Source: a virus. Taken from it: DNA of 34,388 nucleotides. Positions 13,590 through 21,986 of the stretch are shown here, piece by piece. The notes beneath the pieces are model-generated. The model saw only the letters and a list, made by a program, of their open reading frames with translations. It did not search any database and was not told the DNA's origin. How positions within the stretch are numbered: the stretch's first letter is position 1; the number at the start of each line of letters is the position of its first letter. A program made the translations under genes and the position numbers. Location of the stretch: the IMG/VR virus record IMGVR_UViG_3300021963_000385, positions 1-34,388 of that record. The stretch is one strand, 5' to 3'.

Positions 13590-15734
13590 ATGGCAACAGT
13601 AGATAAGTCTTTTAGAGTTAAAAATGGAGCGGTAATTGAAGGCTCTTCAGGTATTACAGCAATTGCGGCAGCAACACAAGATGCTTTAATTGTTACAGGT
13701 CGTGCAGGTGGAACAAGTAGCCGTACACTCACAGTATTACCAGCAACACTTTCTGGTAATCAAACAATTACATTTCCAGATGCTACTGGTACAGTAGCCC
13801 TTACTGCTAATAATCTAAGTGTATTTGCAGCTACAACATCATCTCAATTAGCAGGTGTAATTTCAGATGAAACTGGAACTGGCGCTCTCGTATTTGCTAA
13901 CACCCCAACTCTCGTAACTCCAGTTCTTGGAGTTGCTACAGCAACATCTATAAATAAAGTTGCAATTACTGCACCAGCTTCAGCTGCAACGTTGACAATT
14001 GCAGATGGCAAGACATTTACAGTCAGCAATACATTAACATTTACAGGAACAGATACTTCATCTGTAGCATTTGGAACAGGCGGAACTGTTGCATATACTG
14101 CTAATAACCTTGGAGTATTTGGAACAACAACATCTTCACAATTGGCTGGAATTATCTCTGATGAGACTGGTTCTGGAGCATTAGTATTTGCTACATCTCC
14201 AACACTGACAACTCCAAATATTGGTGTTGCAACTGGTACATCTTTTAACAGCATAACAGGTCTTAGCTCAACAAATCCAGTAATGGATGGAACAGCTGCA
14301 GTTGGAACTGGAGTTACAGTTGCTCGTGCAGATCACGTTCACCCAACTGATACATCTAGAGCTCCAATTAATAATCCAACATTTACTGGAACAGTAACGC
14401 TTGCTGCAGATCCAACATTAGCACTACAAGCAGCAACAAAGCAATATGTTGATAATACAGCAGCAGGACTAAATGCTCACGCAGCAGTAGTAGCAGCAAC
14501 AACTGCTAACTTAACTGCAACATATAGCAATGGAACAGCTGGAGTTGGAGCAACACTTACAAACTCTGGCACATTAGCAGCATTTACAATTGATGGTCAG
14601 ACACCAGTACTAAATGATAGAGTACTTGTTAAGAACCAAACAACAACATTACAAAATGGTATTTATACCATTACAACGCTTGGTACAGGCGCAGTAGCAT
14701 GGGTACTTACACGTGCTACAGATCAAGATACTACTCCAGAAATGGGAGCAGGAGATCTTGTATACGTATCAGCAGGAACTGCAAATGGAACAACTCTTTG
14801 GGTACAAACTGCAAAAATTACTACAATTGGAACAGACGCTGTTACATGGTCACAGTTCTCAGGTGCATCTACTGCAACAGCAGGTGCTGGTTTAGTACAA
14901 AATGGCAATGCGTATGATGTTGCAGGAACTACAAATAGAATTACTGTAACTGCAGATGCAGTAGATATTGCATCTACTTATGTTGGACAGACTTCTATTA
15001 CAACCCTTGGAACAATTGGAACAGGTACTTGGCAAGGATCGTTAATTGGTGCCACATATGGTGGTACTGGAGTAAATAATGGTTCGAATACAATTACTCT
15101 TGGTGGAAATATTAGCACTGCCGCCGCATTTACAACATCTGGCGCTAATGCTCTAACTCTTACAACAACAGGTGCTACAAATGTTACACTTCCAACATCT
15201 GGAACACTGCTAACAACTGCAGGATCTGGTTCATCATTAACATTTGGAACTGGAACACTATCTTTAGCTGGAAACGTTACACACTCTGGTTCATTTACAC
15301 AAACATTTACAGCAACTGGAAATACAAGCGTAACACTTCCAACTACTGGAACATTGGCTACATTGGCTGGTGCAGAAACTCTAACAAATAAGGTTTCTGT
15401 AGGACTTACAAATGGACAAATTTCTTCCTCAACAGTCACATGTGCGACTGCTGGAACTGGTTATACCTTGGATACATTTGCAGTAGCATCATTTACCTCT
15501 GCAAAGTATATGGTTCAAGGAACAAGCGGAAATGAGCGTGAATTAACAGAATTACTAGTTACTGTAAATGCTGCAGATGTTCATATTGCAGAATACGGTA
15601 ACGTTATGACATCTGGAGATTTATTCACAATTACTGCAACTCTTGCAGCTGGAACAGTAACAATTACAGTTACTCCAACTACAGGAAACGGCGGATTAGT
15701 AGCAAAGGCAATGAGAACTGTAATAGCAGTATAA
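13590..15734 (+). CDS. Long tail fibre protein (714 aa)
   Basis: It starts MATVDKSFRVKNGAVIEGS, the same N-terminal attachment sequence as the 409-residue protein at 15771. The shaft is built of repeats such as NNLxVFxxTTSSQLAGxISDETG (twice, near residues 75 and 180) and VTLPTSGTLLTTAG / VTLPTTGTLATLAG. A central module with AATKQYVDNTAAGLNAHAA to WSQFSGASTATAGAGL (about 285-440) is homologous to one in the 502-residue fibre. The C-terminal domain is shared with the 161-residue protein upstream. There are no Cys-rich or enzymatic motifs. A trimeric virion fibre is likely. GAGG lies nine bases before the ATG. Confidence 0.8.
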   Translation: MATVDKSFRVKNGAVIEGSSGITAIAAATQDALIVTGRAGGTSSRTLTVLPATLSGNQTITFPDATGTVALTANNLSVFAATTSSQLAGVISDETGTGALVFANTPTLVTPVLGVATATSINKVAITAPASAATLTIADGKTFTVSNTLTFTGTDTSSVAFGTGGTVAYTANNLGVFGTTTSSQLAGIISDETGSGALVFATSPTLTTPNIGVATGTSFNSITGLSSTNPVMDGTAAVGTGVTVARADHVHPTDTSRAPINNPTFTGTVTLAADPTLALQAATKQYVDNTAAGLNAHAAVVAATTANLTATYSNGTAGVGATLTNSGTLAAFTIDGQTPVLNDRVLVKNQTTTLQNGIYTITTLGTGAVAWVLTRATDQDTTPEMGAGDLVYVSAGTANGTTLWVQTAKITTIGTDAVTWSQFSGASTATAGAGLVQNGNAYDVAGTTNRITVTADAVDIASTYVGQTSITTLGTIGTGTWQGSLIGATYGGTGVNNGSNTITLGGNISTAAAFTTSGANALTLTTTGATNVTLPTSGTLLTTAGSGSSLTFGTGTLSLAGNVTHSGSFTQTFTATGNTSVTLPTTGTLATLAGAETLTNKVSVGLTNGQISSSTVTCATAGTGYTLDTFAVASFTSAKYMVQGTSGNERELTELLVTVNAADVHIAEYGNVMTSGDLFTITATLAAGTVTITVTPTTGNGGLVAKAMRTVIAV

Positions 15735-15770
15735 CAGTTTAATTAATAAAGAAGGGATATGTGAACTTCT

Positions 15771-17000
15771 GTGGCAACACAAGATAAAAACTTTAGAGTT
15801 AAAAATGGCATAGATGCTGGTAGTACTATTACCACTACATCTGGTGACATAGTTGCTGCAGGAATTTTAAAATCCAATAATTCTGCCGTAAATGAAGGCG
15901 GAGAAATACAGTTAGCCCTTCCATCCTCTGGTTCAACTCTATCAACTAACGTTGTAATTGATGTTTATCAAAATAGATTAAGAATTTTTGAAGCTGGCGG
16001 AACTACTCGTGGAGCATATATAGACTTGTCTGCAGCAACAGCTGGAGTAGGGTCTAATCTTTTAGCAGGTGGCGGGTCATCTCCTGCATCCCCAACAGTA
16101 GCAGGAATAGTACTTGGTCTTACAGAAGACTTAAATCAATATCTGTCAAATGCTGCAATAGGAAGACAAGCTGGCCTCTATATGCCATCTCAAAGTGGTT
16201 CAACATTTGTTGGAACAAAAGCTGGATTTCAATTTGCAGCTGGTGTAACTTCTGCTGCTGAACTTAACACAGGTATTGGTAATTCTTCTTTAGCTAGCTT
16301 AACAACGGGTGCAAAAAATGTTGGCGTAGGATATGACAGCTTATATTCTACAACTACTGGATCTCATAACGTGGCTATTGGTGGAGAAGATGCATTATTT
16401 AGCAATATAACAGGAAGTCATAATATTGCAATTGGTACTTTGGCAGGCTACAACTCAAAAAGTAATTCTAATGTTTTTATAGGCGGTTTTGCTGGAGACT
16501 CAATTACAACAGGGTCAAATAATATAATTATTGGACGAGATGCTGACGGATCATCTGCAACAGTATCTAATGAAGTTACAATAGGAAATGCTTCTATCAA
16601 TAGATTTAGAGTGCCTGGATTAGGAATAGACTGGACATCTTCTAATGTTCCTATAGCACCTCAAGATATAATTCCATTAGATGATATTTCAAATGAATTT
16701 AATGGGTCAACATCTAGGTTTATTCCAAAATATCAAGGGTCTCAAGTAACAATATCAAACCCTTTTCGACTTTTGCTAACCATCAATGGTATAATGCAAT
16801 ATATAGATTCCCCAGATTATGTCTGGATGTCTGGAGTATCACGAAGAGGATTCTTTGTGGATAACGATGGACAATTACAGTTTTCTGAGGCGGTTCCTGC
16901 TGGATCTGAGTTTGACGCTAGATTAATGCCTGGAGCTGTAACAACAACAAGAACAAGAACATATCCTTTCAAAGCACTGGATATATTACTAGGAGGATAA
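15771..17000 (+). CDS. Fibre protein with YadA-head-like repeats (409 aa)
   Basis: It begins with GTG; the product starts MATQDKNFRVKNG, matching the 714-residue fibre's N-terminus and so fixing the start. Residues 165-260 carry repeats of the trimeric autotransporter head type: TGIGNSSLASL, TGAKNVGVGYDSL, TGSHNVAIGGEDAL, TGSHNIAIGTLAGY and TGSNNIIIGRDA. In YadA-like adhesins these fold as a left-handed trimeric beta-roll, so this is likely a trimeric adhesin tip or shaft. The C-terminal 130 residues form a separate domain of unknown type. The ribosome site is odd: AGAAG (15751-15755) can pair with CTTCT before the GTG, placing the AAGGG site in a hairpin. Confidence 0.72.
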   Translation: MATQDKNFRVKNGIDAGSTITTTSGDIVAAGILKSNNSAVNEGGEIQLALPSSGSTLSTNVVIDVYQNRLRIFEAGGTTRGAYIDLSAATAGVGSNLLAGGGSSPASPTVAGIVLGLTEDLNQYLSNAAIGRQAGLYMPSQSGSTFVGTKAGFQFAAGVTSAAELNTGIGNSSLASLTTGAKNVGVGYDSLYSTTTGSHNVAIGGEDALFSNITGSHNIAIGTLAGYNSKSNSNVFIGGFAGDSITTGSNNIIIGRDADGSSATVSNEVTIGNASINRFRVPGLGIDWTSSNVPIAPQDIIPLDDISNEFNGSTSRFIPKYQGSQVTISNPFRLLLTINGIMQYIDSPDYVWMSGVSRRGFFVDNDGQLQFSEAVPAGSEFDARLMPGAVTTTRTRTYPFKALDILLGG

Positions 17001-17004
17001 GAAT

Positions 17005-20000
17005 ATGGCAAGAAAAGTATTAACAGAGGGTGGATATTCATTTACCGCTTCAACTAAAACGGTGGTAATCAATAAGTATATCCCACAAGAAACACTCATA
17101 CTAATAACAAATGTAACAACTGGACAGGTTATTTATAACTTCTCAGATCCCTCTCTTAAGGCTACCTCCTATACAGTTTCATCTTCTGGTGCCAATTCTA
17201 CAACAACAATTGTATTAAATTATAATACAGCGGCAATGTCAAATAATGACAAGCTTTCTATTGTAATTGATGAGTATACAGAGCAATTCTCACCATCAGA
17301 AATTCTTTTGGATCCTGTAAATAAACTACGTACATCACAGCCACAGTCACTTATTGATACAGACTTTGAGTTTGGTCAACAGACAACAAAATGGGAAAAT
17401 ATTGCCCTTGTGAATAATCGTCCTTGGGCTTATGAAAATCAAACAATTTTGTCAGGCGTAACTGCAATTACAATGAGTGCAAATGCACGTGTTGTAACAG
17501 TTTCTCTTCCAAGCACAACTGGTCTAGCAGTCGGAACCCCAATATTTGTTCGTGATACAAATCTTCCATTTGCAAATGGTAACTTTATTATAGAGTCAGT
17601 AACTTTAAATACATCATTTACATATACTGCTCGTTCTGTAAACTACACATCAATTACAGCTCTTTTTGACTCATCAAGAACATTAGTCACAGCTGGAACA
17701 CTGTATACTGGTTCAGCAATTGGAGCAGCTCCGACACTATCTGTAACTGGAACAGATCTTAGAGTACAGGTAACAACAACAGTTCCTCATGGATTAATGC
17801 CAGGAAATGAAATTGCAATAACTGGTATTACTGGAACAAATCCTCCAAACGGTAATTTTTATGTAGCATCAGTTACATCTCCAACTGTATTTTCATATTT
17901 TGCAAATCCAACAGCTGGAGTTCCATCAGCATTAACTGCAACTGGCGCACTGGTATATTCCAGACCTCAGTCACAAGTTGTTCATAGACCTTTTGACGGA
18001 GGAGTTCTTTTCTCTGCAAATAGCTCATCTAACAATGTTTCTCAATCAAGACAAACAAGACGTTACTTCAGATATCAGTCAGGTAAAGGAATTCAGATTT
18101 CTTCTGGAACACTTTTAAAGCCTTACGCAACAGTAGATCAGATAACATCTTCTGGAACGACTGTCACAGTGACGACTCGTGAAGCTCATGGAATGCAGGC
18201 TGGAATTCAAGTAACTGTATCTGGAGCAACAGAATCTGCTTATAACGGAACATTTACAGTTGTTTCTTGTCCAAGATTTAATACATTTACATATACAGCT
18301 TTATCAACACCTTCAGCAAGCCCAGCATCTGGAGACCCATCAGTTGCTGTTGGTTCTTGGTATGGAGCTAAAAATCGCTTAGGAGCTTTTGATTCACAGA
18401 ATGGATTGTTCTGGGAATTTGATGGTCAGCAATTATACGCAGTTCGTAGATCCGCAACACTTCAAATTGGCGGAAGAGTTTCGGTAACTGCAGGATCTAA
18501 TACTGTAACACAAACAGATGCACAGTATCCGACAGGATTTGCTAAGCAGCTTAAAGTTGGAAATTCTATTGTTCTTCGTGGACAAACATATCGTGTAATT
18601 AATATTGCATCAGATACATCTATGACAATTTCACCAGCTTATCGTGGAACAACTCTTACTTATGGAACAGTAACAAAGGTAGTTGAAACAAGAATTCCAC
18701 AATCATCATTTAATTTAGATAAAATAGATGGCACTGGTCCATCAGGATACAACATTGATTTATCAAAGATGCAGATGTTTTATATTGACTATTCTTGGTA
18801 TGGAGCAGGATTTGTTAGATGGGGCGTAAGAGGTCCTGAAGGAGATGTAATATATGTTCACAAGTTAGCAAATAACAATGTTAATAATGAAGCTTATATG
18901 CGCTCTGGAAACCTTCCTGCAAGATATGAGACAATTACTGAGTCTCCATTTACAGAGACAACAGCTACGCTTGGTTCAGCAGATACAACCCTTACTGTAG
19001 CATCTACAGCAGAGTTTCCATCTACTGGAACATTAATTGTAAGAAATGGTTCTACTCTTGAAGGAGTAAATTATACTGGTAAAACAGCAACTACATTCAC
19101 AGGATTAACTCGTGGTCAAGCTGGTTCAGCAGTAGCTGGAACATCAACTACCTGGTCCTCTGGATCAGTTTCTGGAACAGTAGCATCCGCTTCTGGAATT
19201 CAAATAGGACAAAGAGTTCACTCTTCAACTAACCCCAACCCAGTTCCAGAAGGAACATTTGTAACAGGAATTTCTGGAACAACAATTACATTAAATGAAG
19301 CAGTAACTGCTGCAAACCCACAGCTTATATTTGCACCAATTGCAAATACAGCTCAAACATTTACATACTCTGCTACTGCTCCAACAACTGTTGAGCTAGC
19401 ATTCCCAGGTTTTTCACCTTCAGTGTCTCACTGGGGAACATCAGCAATTATGGATGGACGATTTGATGATGATAAGTCACTTGTCTTTACATTTGGACAG
19501 ACAACAGCAACTACAATTACAGCTGGATCAAGTATTGCATTGATGTCTATTCGTGTAGCACCTTCTGCTGATAATGGTCAAATTGGCGCATTTGGTGCTC
19601 GTGAAGTTATTAATAGAATGCAGCTAAAGCTAAATGCTATGGACTTTACGTTTACTGGAACAGCTCAGCCTCTTTTAGTTACAACAGTTCTTAATGGAAC
19701 GCCATCATCTGCAACCGCTTGGACAAATGCAGTTGCAAACGCAGCACAAACAAACTCTTCACTTGCACAAATTGCATCTTATGCTGGTGGTACAACTACT
19801 GTATCTGGTGGTGAAGTTGCTGGAGGTTTCTTTGTTCAAGGAACAGATAGACTAGATTTAACTCAAGTTAGAGATCTAGGAAACTCAATTCTTGGCGGAG
19901 GTGGAGCAAATGCAAACTCTGGAATTTATCCAGATGGTCCAGATACTATGACTATTGTTGTTAGAAATCTAGGTGCTGCATCTGCAACAGTATACGGACG

Positions 20001-20028
20001 TCTATCTTGGACTGAAGCACAAGCATAA
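17005..20028 (+). CDS. Very large virion structural protein (1007 aa)
   Basis: The largest protein in the window, Thr/Ser/Gly-rich. The N-terminal 110 residues (MARKVLTEGGYSFTASTKTV to IDEYTEQFSP) look like an attachment domain. Repeated beta domains follow: VTTTVPHGLMPGNEIAITGITGTNPPNGNFY near 251 and VTTREAHGMQAGIQVTVSGATESAYNGTF near 390, both of the form H-G-l-GxxVtIsG-----NGtf-V, and a related segment near 160. A part with FYIDYSWYGAGFVRWGVRGPEGDVIYVHKL near 595 and a C-terminal domain with GGEVAGGFFV complete it. Proteins of this type occur as baseplate-attached structural proteins in large tailed phages; the exact place in the virion is not visible. It starts two bases after the previous stop, with AGGAGG nine bases before the ATG. 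Confidence 0.7.
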   Translation: MARKVLTEGGYSFTASTKTVVINKYIPQETLILITNVTTGQVIYNFSDPSLKATSYTVSSSGANSTTTIVLNYNTAAMSNNDKLSIVIDEYTEQFSPSEILLDPVNKLRTSQPQSLIDTDFEFGQQTTKWENIALVNNRPWAYENQTILSGVTAITMSANARVVTVSLPSTTGLAVGTPIFVRDTNLPFANGNFIIESVTLNTSFTYTARSVNYTSITALFDSSRTLVTAGTLYTGSAIGAAPTLSVTGTDLRVQVTTTVPHGLMPGNEIAITGITGTNPPNGNFYVASVTSPTVFSYFANPTAGVPSALTATGALVYSRPQSQVVHRPFDGGVLFSANSSSNNVSQSRQTRRYFRYQSGKGIQISSGTLLKPYATVDQITSSGTTVTVTTREAHGMQAGIQVTVSGATESAYNGTFTVVSCPRFNTFTYTALSTPSASPASGDPSVAVGSWYGAKNRLGAFDSQNGLFWEFDGQQLYAVRRSATLQIGGRVSVTAGSNTVTQTDAQYPTGFAKQLKVGNSIVLRGQTYRVINIASDTSMTISPAYRGTTLTYGTVTKVVETRIPQSSFNLDKIDGTGPSGYNIDLSKMQMFYIDYSWYGAGFVRWGVRGPEGDVIYVHKLANNNVNNEAYMRSGNLPARYETITESPFTETTATLGSADTTLTVASTAEFPSTGTLIVRNGSTLEGVNYTGKTATTFTGLTRGQAGSAVAGTSTTWSSGSVSGTVASASGIQIGQRVHSSTNPNPVPEGTFVTGISGTTITLNEAVTAANPQLIFAPIANTAQTFTYSATAPTTVELAFPGFSPSVSHWGTSAIMDGRFDDDKSLVFTFGQTTATTITAGSSIALMSIRVAPSADNGQIGAFGAREVINRMQLKLNAMDFTFTGTAQPLLVTTVLNGTPSSATAWTNAVANAAQTNSSLAQIASYAGGTTTVSGGEVAGGFFVQGTDRLDLTQVRDLGNSILGGGGANANSGIYPDGPDTMTIVVRNLGAASATVYGRLSWTEAQA

Positions 20029-20045
20029 GAAAGGTATAAACCTGA

Positions 20046-20684
20046 ATGCCTATTACTAAAGTTAGCTATCCTTATGCTAATGATACTTTACAGCTACCGA
20101 CAGCGGCAGTCAGTAATAGGCTTTCTGTAAACGGAATTTCAACTTTCTTACAGCCCATAACAACGTCATCTACATTAAGTATTGGTGGAGTTTTAAATAT
20201 AAATGCTCTATCACCAACAATTGCATCTAATAATGCGTCCGTAGCGAGTATATTTACTTCATCAGTAACTAGTATTATTCTTGGATCTTCTACAATTAAA
20301 ACTGTAGAGTATCCAGCAGACGGAACAACTGAATCAAGCGCAAACGCATCAGGATATATGGGTATGCCTCGTGGAAACAGTGGAAATGCTATTACTGGCG
20401 CATATGGTATTACTGCAGCAGATGCAGGAAAACATTTGTATATAACAACTAGTGGTCAAACGGTAACGATACCAGCTAACGCATCAGTTGCGTTGCCAAT
20501 TGGCACAACTATTGTTTTTGTAAATGGAAATGGCGTAACAACAACAATTGCAATAACAACTGATACTTTAAGACAAGCGAATACAGCAAATACAGGAAGC
20601 CGAACATTAGCTTCAAATGGCATGGCCACTCTAGTAAAAATAACTGCTACAGAGTGGATTATCGGAGGAAATGGTCTTTCCTAA
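20046..20684 (+). CDS. Short fibre/structural protein (212 aa)
   Basis: A Thr/Ser/Ala-rich protein with an N-terminal stretch of short repeats (LSVNGISTFLQPI, LSIGGVLNINAL) and a C-terminal part (GKHLYITTSGQTVTIPANASVALPIGTTIVFVNGNG) that resembles the beta-helical or knob segments seen at the ends of phage fibres, finishing with ATLVKITATEWIIGGNGLS, a common fibre C-terminal ending. No Cys or enzymatic motif is seen. The stop TAA overlaps the next start as TAATG, so translation of the Phe/Pro-repeat protein is probably coupled to it, suggesting the two products are made together. Confidence 0.65.
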   Translation: MPITKVSYPYANDTLQLPTAAVSNRLSVNGISTFLQPITTSSTLSIGGVLNINALSPTIASNNASVASIFTSSVTSIILGSSTIKTVEYPADGTTESSANASGYMGMPRGNSGNAITGAYGITAADAGKHLYITTSGQTVTIPANASVALPIGTTIVFVNGNGVTTTIAITTDTLRQANTANTGSRTLASNGMATLVKITATEWIIGGNGLS

Positions 20685-21190
20685 TGGCATCAAAAGAAAA
20701 CGATAGCAAAGACAAGAATAATAAAAAAGCCACAGGAGTTGTAATGGCTACTATTGTTTCTGCACCGTTCTTCCCGCCTTACTTTCCGTTTTTTCCTCCC
20801 TTCTTTCCTTTCTTTCCCCCTTACTTTCCTTTCTTTCCACCATTCTTCCCTTACTTCCCATTCTTCCCACCGTTCTTCCCGTTCTTCCCTCCTTTCTTCC
20901 CATTCTTCCCACCGTTCTTCCCTTACTTCCCATACTTCCCATTCTTCCCTTACTTCCCGTTCTTCCCACCGTTCTTCCCATTCTTCCCGCCGTACTTCCC
21001 GTACTTCCCTTACTTCCCATTCTTCCCTTACTTCCCATTCTTCCCACCGTTCTTCCCGTTCTTCCCACCGTACTTCCCATTCTTCCCACCTTTCTTCCCA
21101 CCGTTCTTTGGGTCAGCCTGTGGATCTGCATGTTCAGGATGTTTCCCAGGAAGTTTTGGTCCTGGATGTATTTGTGGATGTGCAGTTTAA
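20684..21190 (+). CDS. Phe/Pro-repeat protein with Cys-rich C-terminus
   Basis: A 168-residue low-complexity protein. The first 20 residues are Lys/Asp/Asn-rich. From about residue 28 to 143 almost every residue is Phe, Pro or Tyr, in units such as FFPPFFPFFPPYFP; the last 27 residues are Gly/Cys-rich (GSACGSACSGC, then CICGCAV) with six Cys. No known family was recognised. A second start at 20744 (MATIVSAPFFPPY) has AGGAG five bases upstream, so a shorter form without the charged head is possible. Roles as a virion surface, membrane-contact or adhesive protein are all conceivable. The DNA reads as repeats in every frame, so ORFs in other frames here are accidental. Its many prolines make it a candidate substrate for the hydroxylase-like genes downstream (inference). 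Confidence 0.65.
   Translation: MASKENDSKDKNNKKATGVVMATIVSAPFFPPYFPFFPPFFPFFPPYFPFFPPFFPYFPFFPPFFPFFPPFFPFFPPFFPYFPYFPFFPYFPFFPPFFPFFPPYFPYFPYFPFFPYFPFFPPFFPFFPPYFPFFPPFFPPFFGSACGSACSGCFPGSFGPGCICGCAV
20764..21109 (+). repeat. Long pyrimidine-rich tandem repeat tract
   Basis: About 345 bases in which the plus strand is overwhelmingly C and T, made of irregular TTCTTCCC and TACTTCCC units that encode the Phe/Pro repeats. Purines appear mainly in the TAC (Tyr) codons and at third positions of CCA and CCG. Length variation by slippage and triplex formation are plausible for such a tract. Confidence 0.85.
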
Positions 21191-21217
21191 ATAATTTTAA
21201 ACTATTGAAATCTTTAT

Positions 21218-21223
21218 TATAAT
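21218..21223 (+). promoter_or_regulatory. Possible -10 box before the 21254 gene
   Basis: TATAAT about 30 bases before the ATG at 21254, without a clear -35 or TG extension. AAGGGGA (21244-21250) provides a ribosome site, so this message, unlike most others here, would have a leader. Confidence 0.4.
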
Positions 21224-21253
21224 ATGATACTATTAGAATAGAAAAGGGGATAC

Positions 21254-21691
21254 ATGTATAGATATGCAATTGGCACTAAAATAAATGAAACTGAGTACGA
21301 AATATTTCATACGTTATCAGACTACTCAGATCCACCAGCACCATTTGTTGAAAGATGCGAAAATGTAATTAATAGTGGCTTGCCTGTCATAGGAATGAAC
21401 ACAACCCCATTTCAGAATGATGGTTGCACAAATGCAGTTTGGGACGGAAATTCTTTTTCAGGAGGAAATTCTTTTGCACCAATGAATTTGAACTGGGATG
21501 TATCAAAAAGCTATTCTCTTCTATGTGACAATAAGATATTTTTAACAATATTCCAAACACCAGAAACTTTAACTGACTATATGTTTGACGCAGCATTTAT
21601 GCAAGATATAGTCTTTCTAAAGTTACAAGATGATCAATTTGTTTCAAAAGGAGATATTTGGAACGGCTCTAGTTTTAGAGGACCAGAATAA
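21254..21691 (+). CDS. Protein of unknown function (145 aa), fibre-associated
   Basis: A 145-residue protein starting MYRYAIGTKINETEYEIF. The middle holds an Asn/Gly/Phe-rich run (WDGNSFSGGNSFAPMNLNWD) and the end reads GDIWNGSSFRGPE. There is no signal peptide or membrane segment. The segment SKSYSLLCDNKIFLTIFQ looks like a beta hairpin. I do not recognise a family. Its place directly after the fibre cluster and before the small Cys protein suggests a fibre accessory, chaperone or tip subunit, but that is inference only. A good ribosome site (AAGGGGA) precedes the ATG. Confidence 0.6.
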   Translation: MYRYAIGTKINETEYEIFHTLSDYSDPPAPFVERCENVINSGLPVIGMNTTPFQNDGCTNAVWDGNSFSGGNSFAPMNLNWDVSKSYSLLCDNKIFLTIFQTPETLTDYMFDAAFMQDIVFLKLQDDQFVSKGDIWNGSSFRGPE

Positions 21692-21693
21692 GT

Positions 21694-21936
21694 ATGTCAA
21701 AATGGGAAGAATGGAAAAAATCTCTTGGTGATTCAAGACCATGGCATTTGTTTGATCCACATAAACATATAGAAGATAAAGATATTATTAAAAATAGGCT
21801 TGACACATGTATGTCTTGTGAAAATTTTATTCAAATAACAAAACAGTGTAAGTTATGTGGTTGTTTTATGCCTGCAAAAACAATGCTTGCAGATGCTGAA
21901 TGCCCAATTAAAAAATGGAAAAGAGAGCCACTTTAA
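21694..21936 (+). CDS. Small zinc-binding protein, DUF6171-like
   Basis: An 80-residue protein with CMSC at residues 39-42, CKLCGCFM at 51-58 and CPIKKW near 71-76. Together these form a zinc ribbon of the C-x2-C ... C-x2-C-G-C ... K ... CP-x2-KW type that I associate with DUF6171 proteins, which are common in large phages beside structural or hydroxylase genes. The function of that family is not known to me. It starts two bases after the previous stop and so is co-transcribed. The next gene, a dioxygenase, has its own -10 box about 20 bases downstream. Confidence 0.65.
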   Translation: MSKWEEWKKSLGDSRPWHLFDPHKHIEDKDIIKNRLDTCMSCENFIQITKQCKLCGCFMPAKTMLADAECPIKKWKREPL

Positions 21937-21954
21937 AAAATTTACAAGATATTG

Positions 21955-21960
21955 TATAAT
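21955..21960 (+). promoter_or_regulatory. -10 box before the dioxygenase cluster
   Basis: TATAAT preceded by TTG, about 26 bases before the ATG at 21987. The short leader contains AGGA. It would drive the first genes of the dioxygenase cluster. Confidence 0.5.
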
Positions 21961-21986
21961 TTACTTATAGAGACAGGAATAATTTA

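Noticed and set aside
14978-15439. Antisense open frame in the 714-residue fibre gene (also 13844-14254 and 11762-12055)
   Set aside because: Repetitive Thr/Ala/Gly codons leave the antisense strand open. The products are Val/Pro-rich reversals of the fibre with no starts of their own.
11574-20028. Diversity-generating retroelement acting on the fibre genes
   Set aside because: No reverse transcriptase, and no near-identical template and variable repeat with adenine-only differences, was seen. The repeats are ordinary fibre modules.
20764-21109. CRISPR array
   Set aside because: The repeat is coding, irregular, has no spacers of constant length, and no cas genes are near.
20751-21269. Open frame of 172 codons on the minus strand and one of 146 codons in another plus frame across the Phe/Pro repeat
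   Set aside because: The low-complexity repeat keeps several frames free of stops. Neither has a promoter or ribosome site, and both products are translated repeat noise (Gly/Arg/Ser or Ser/His/Arg).
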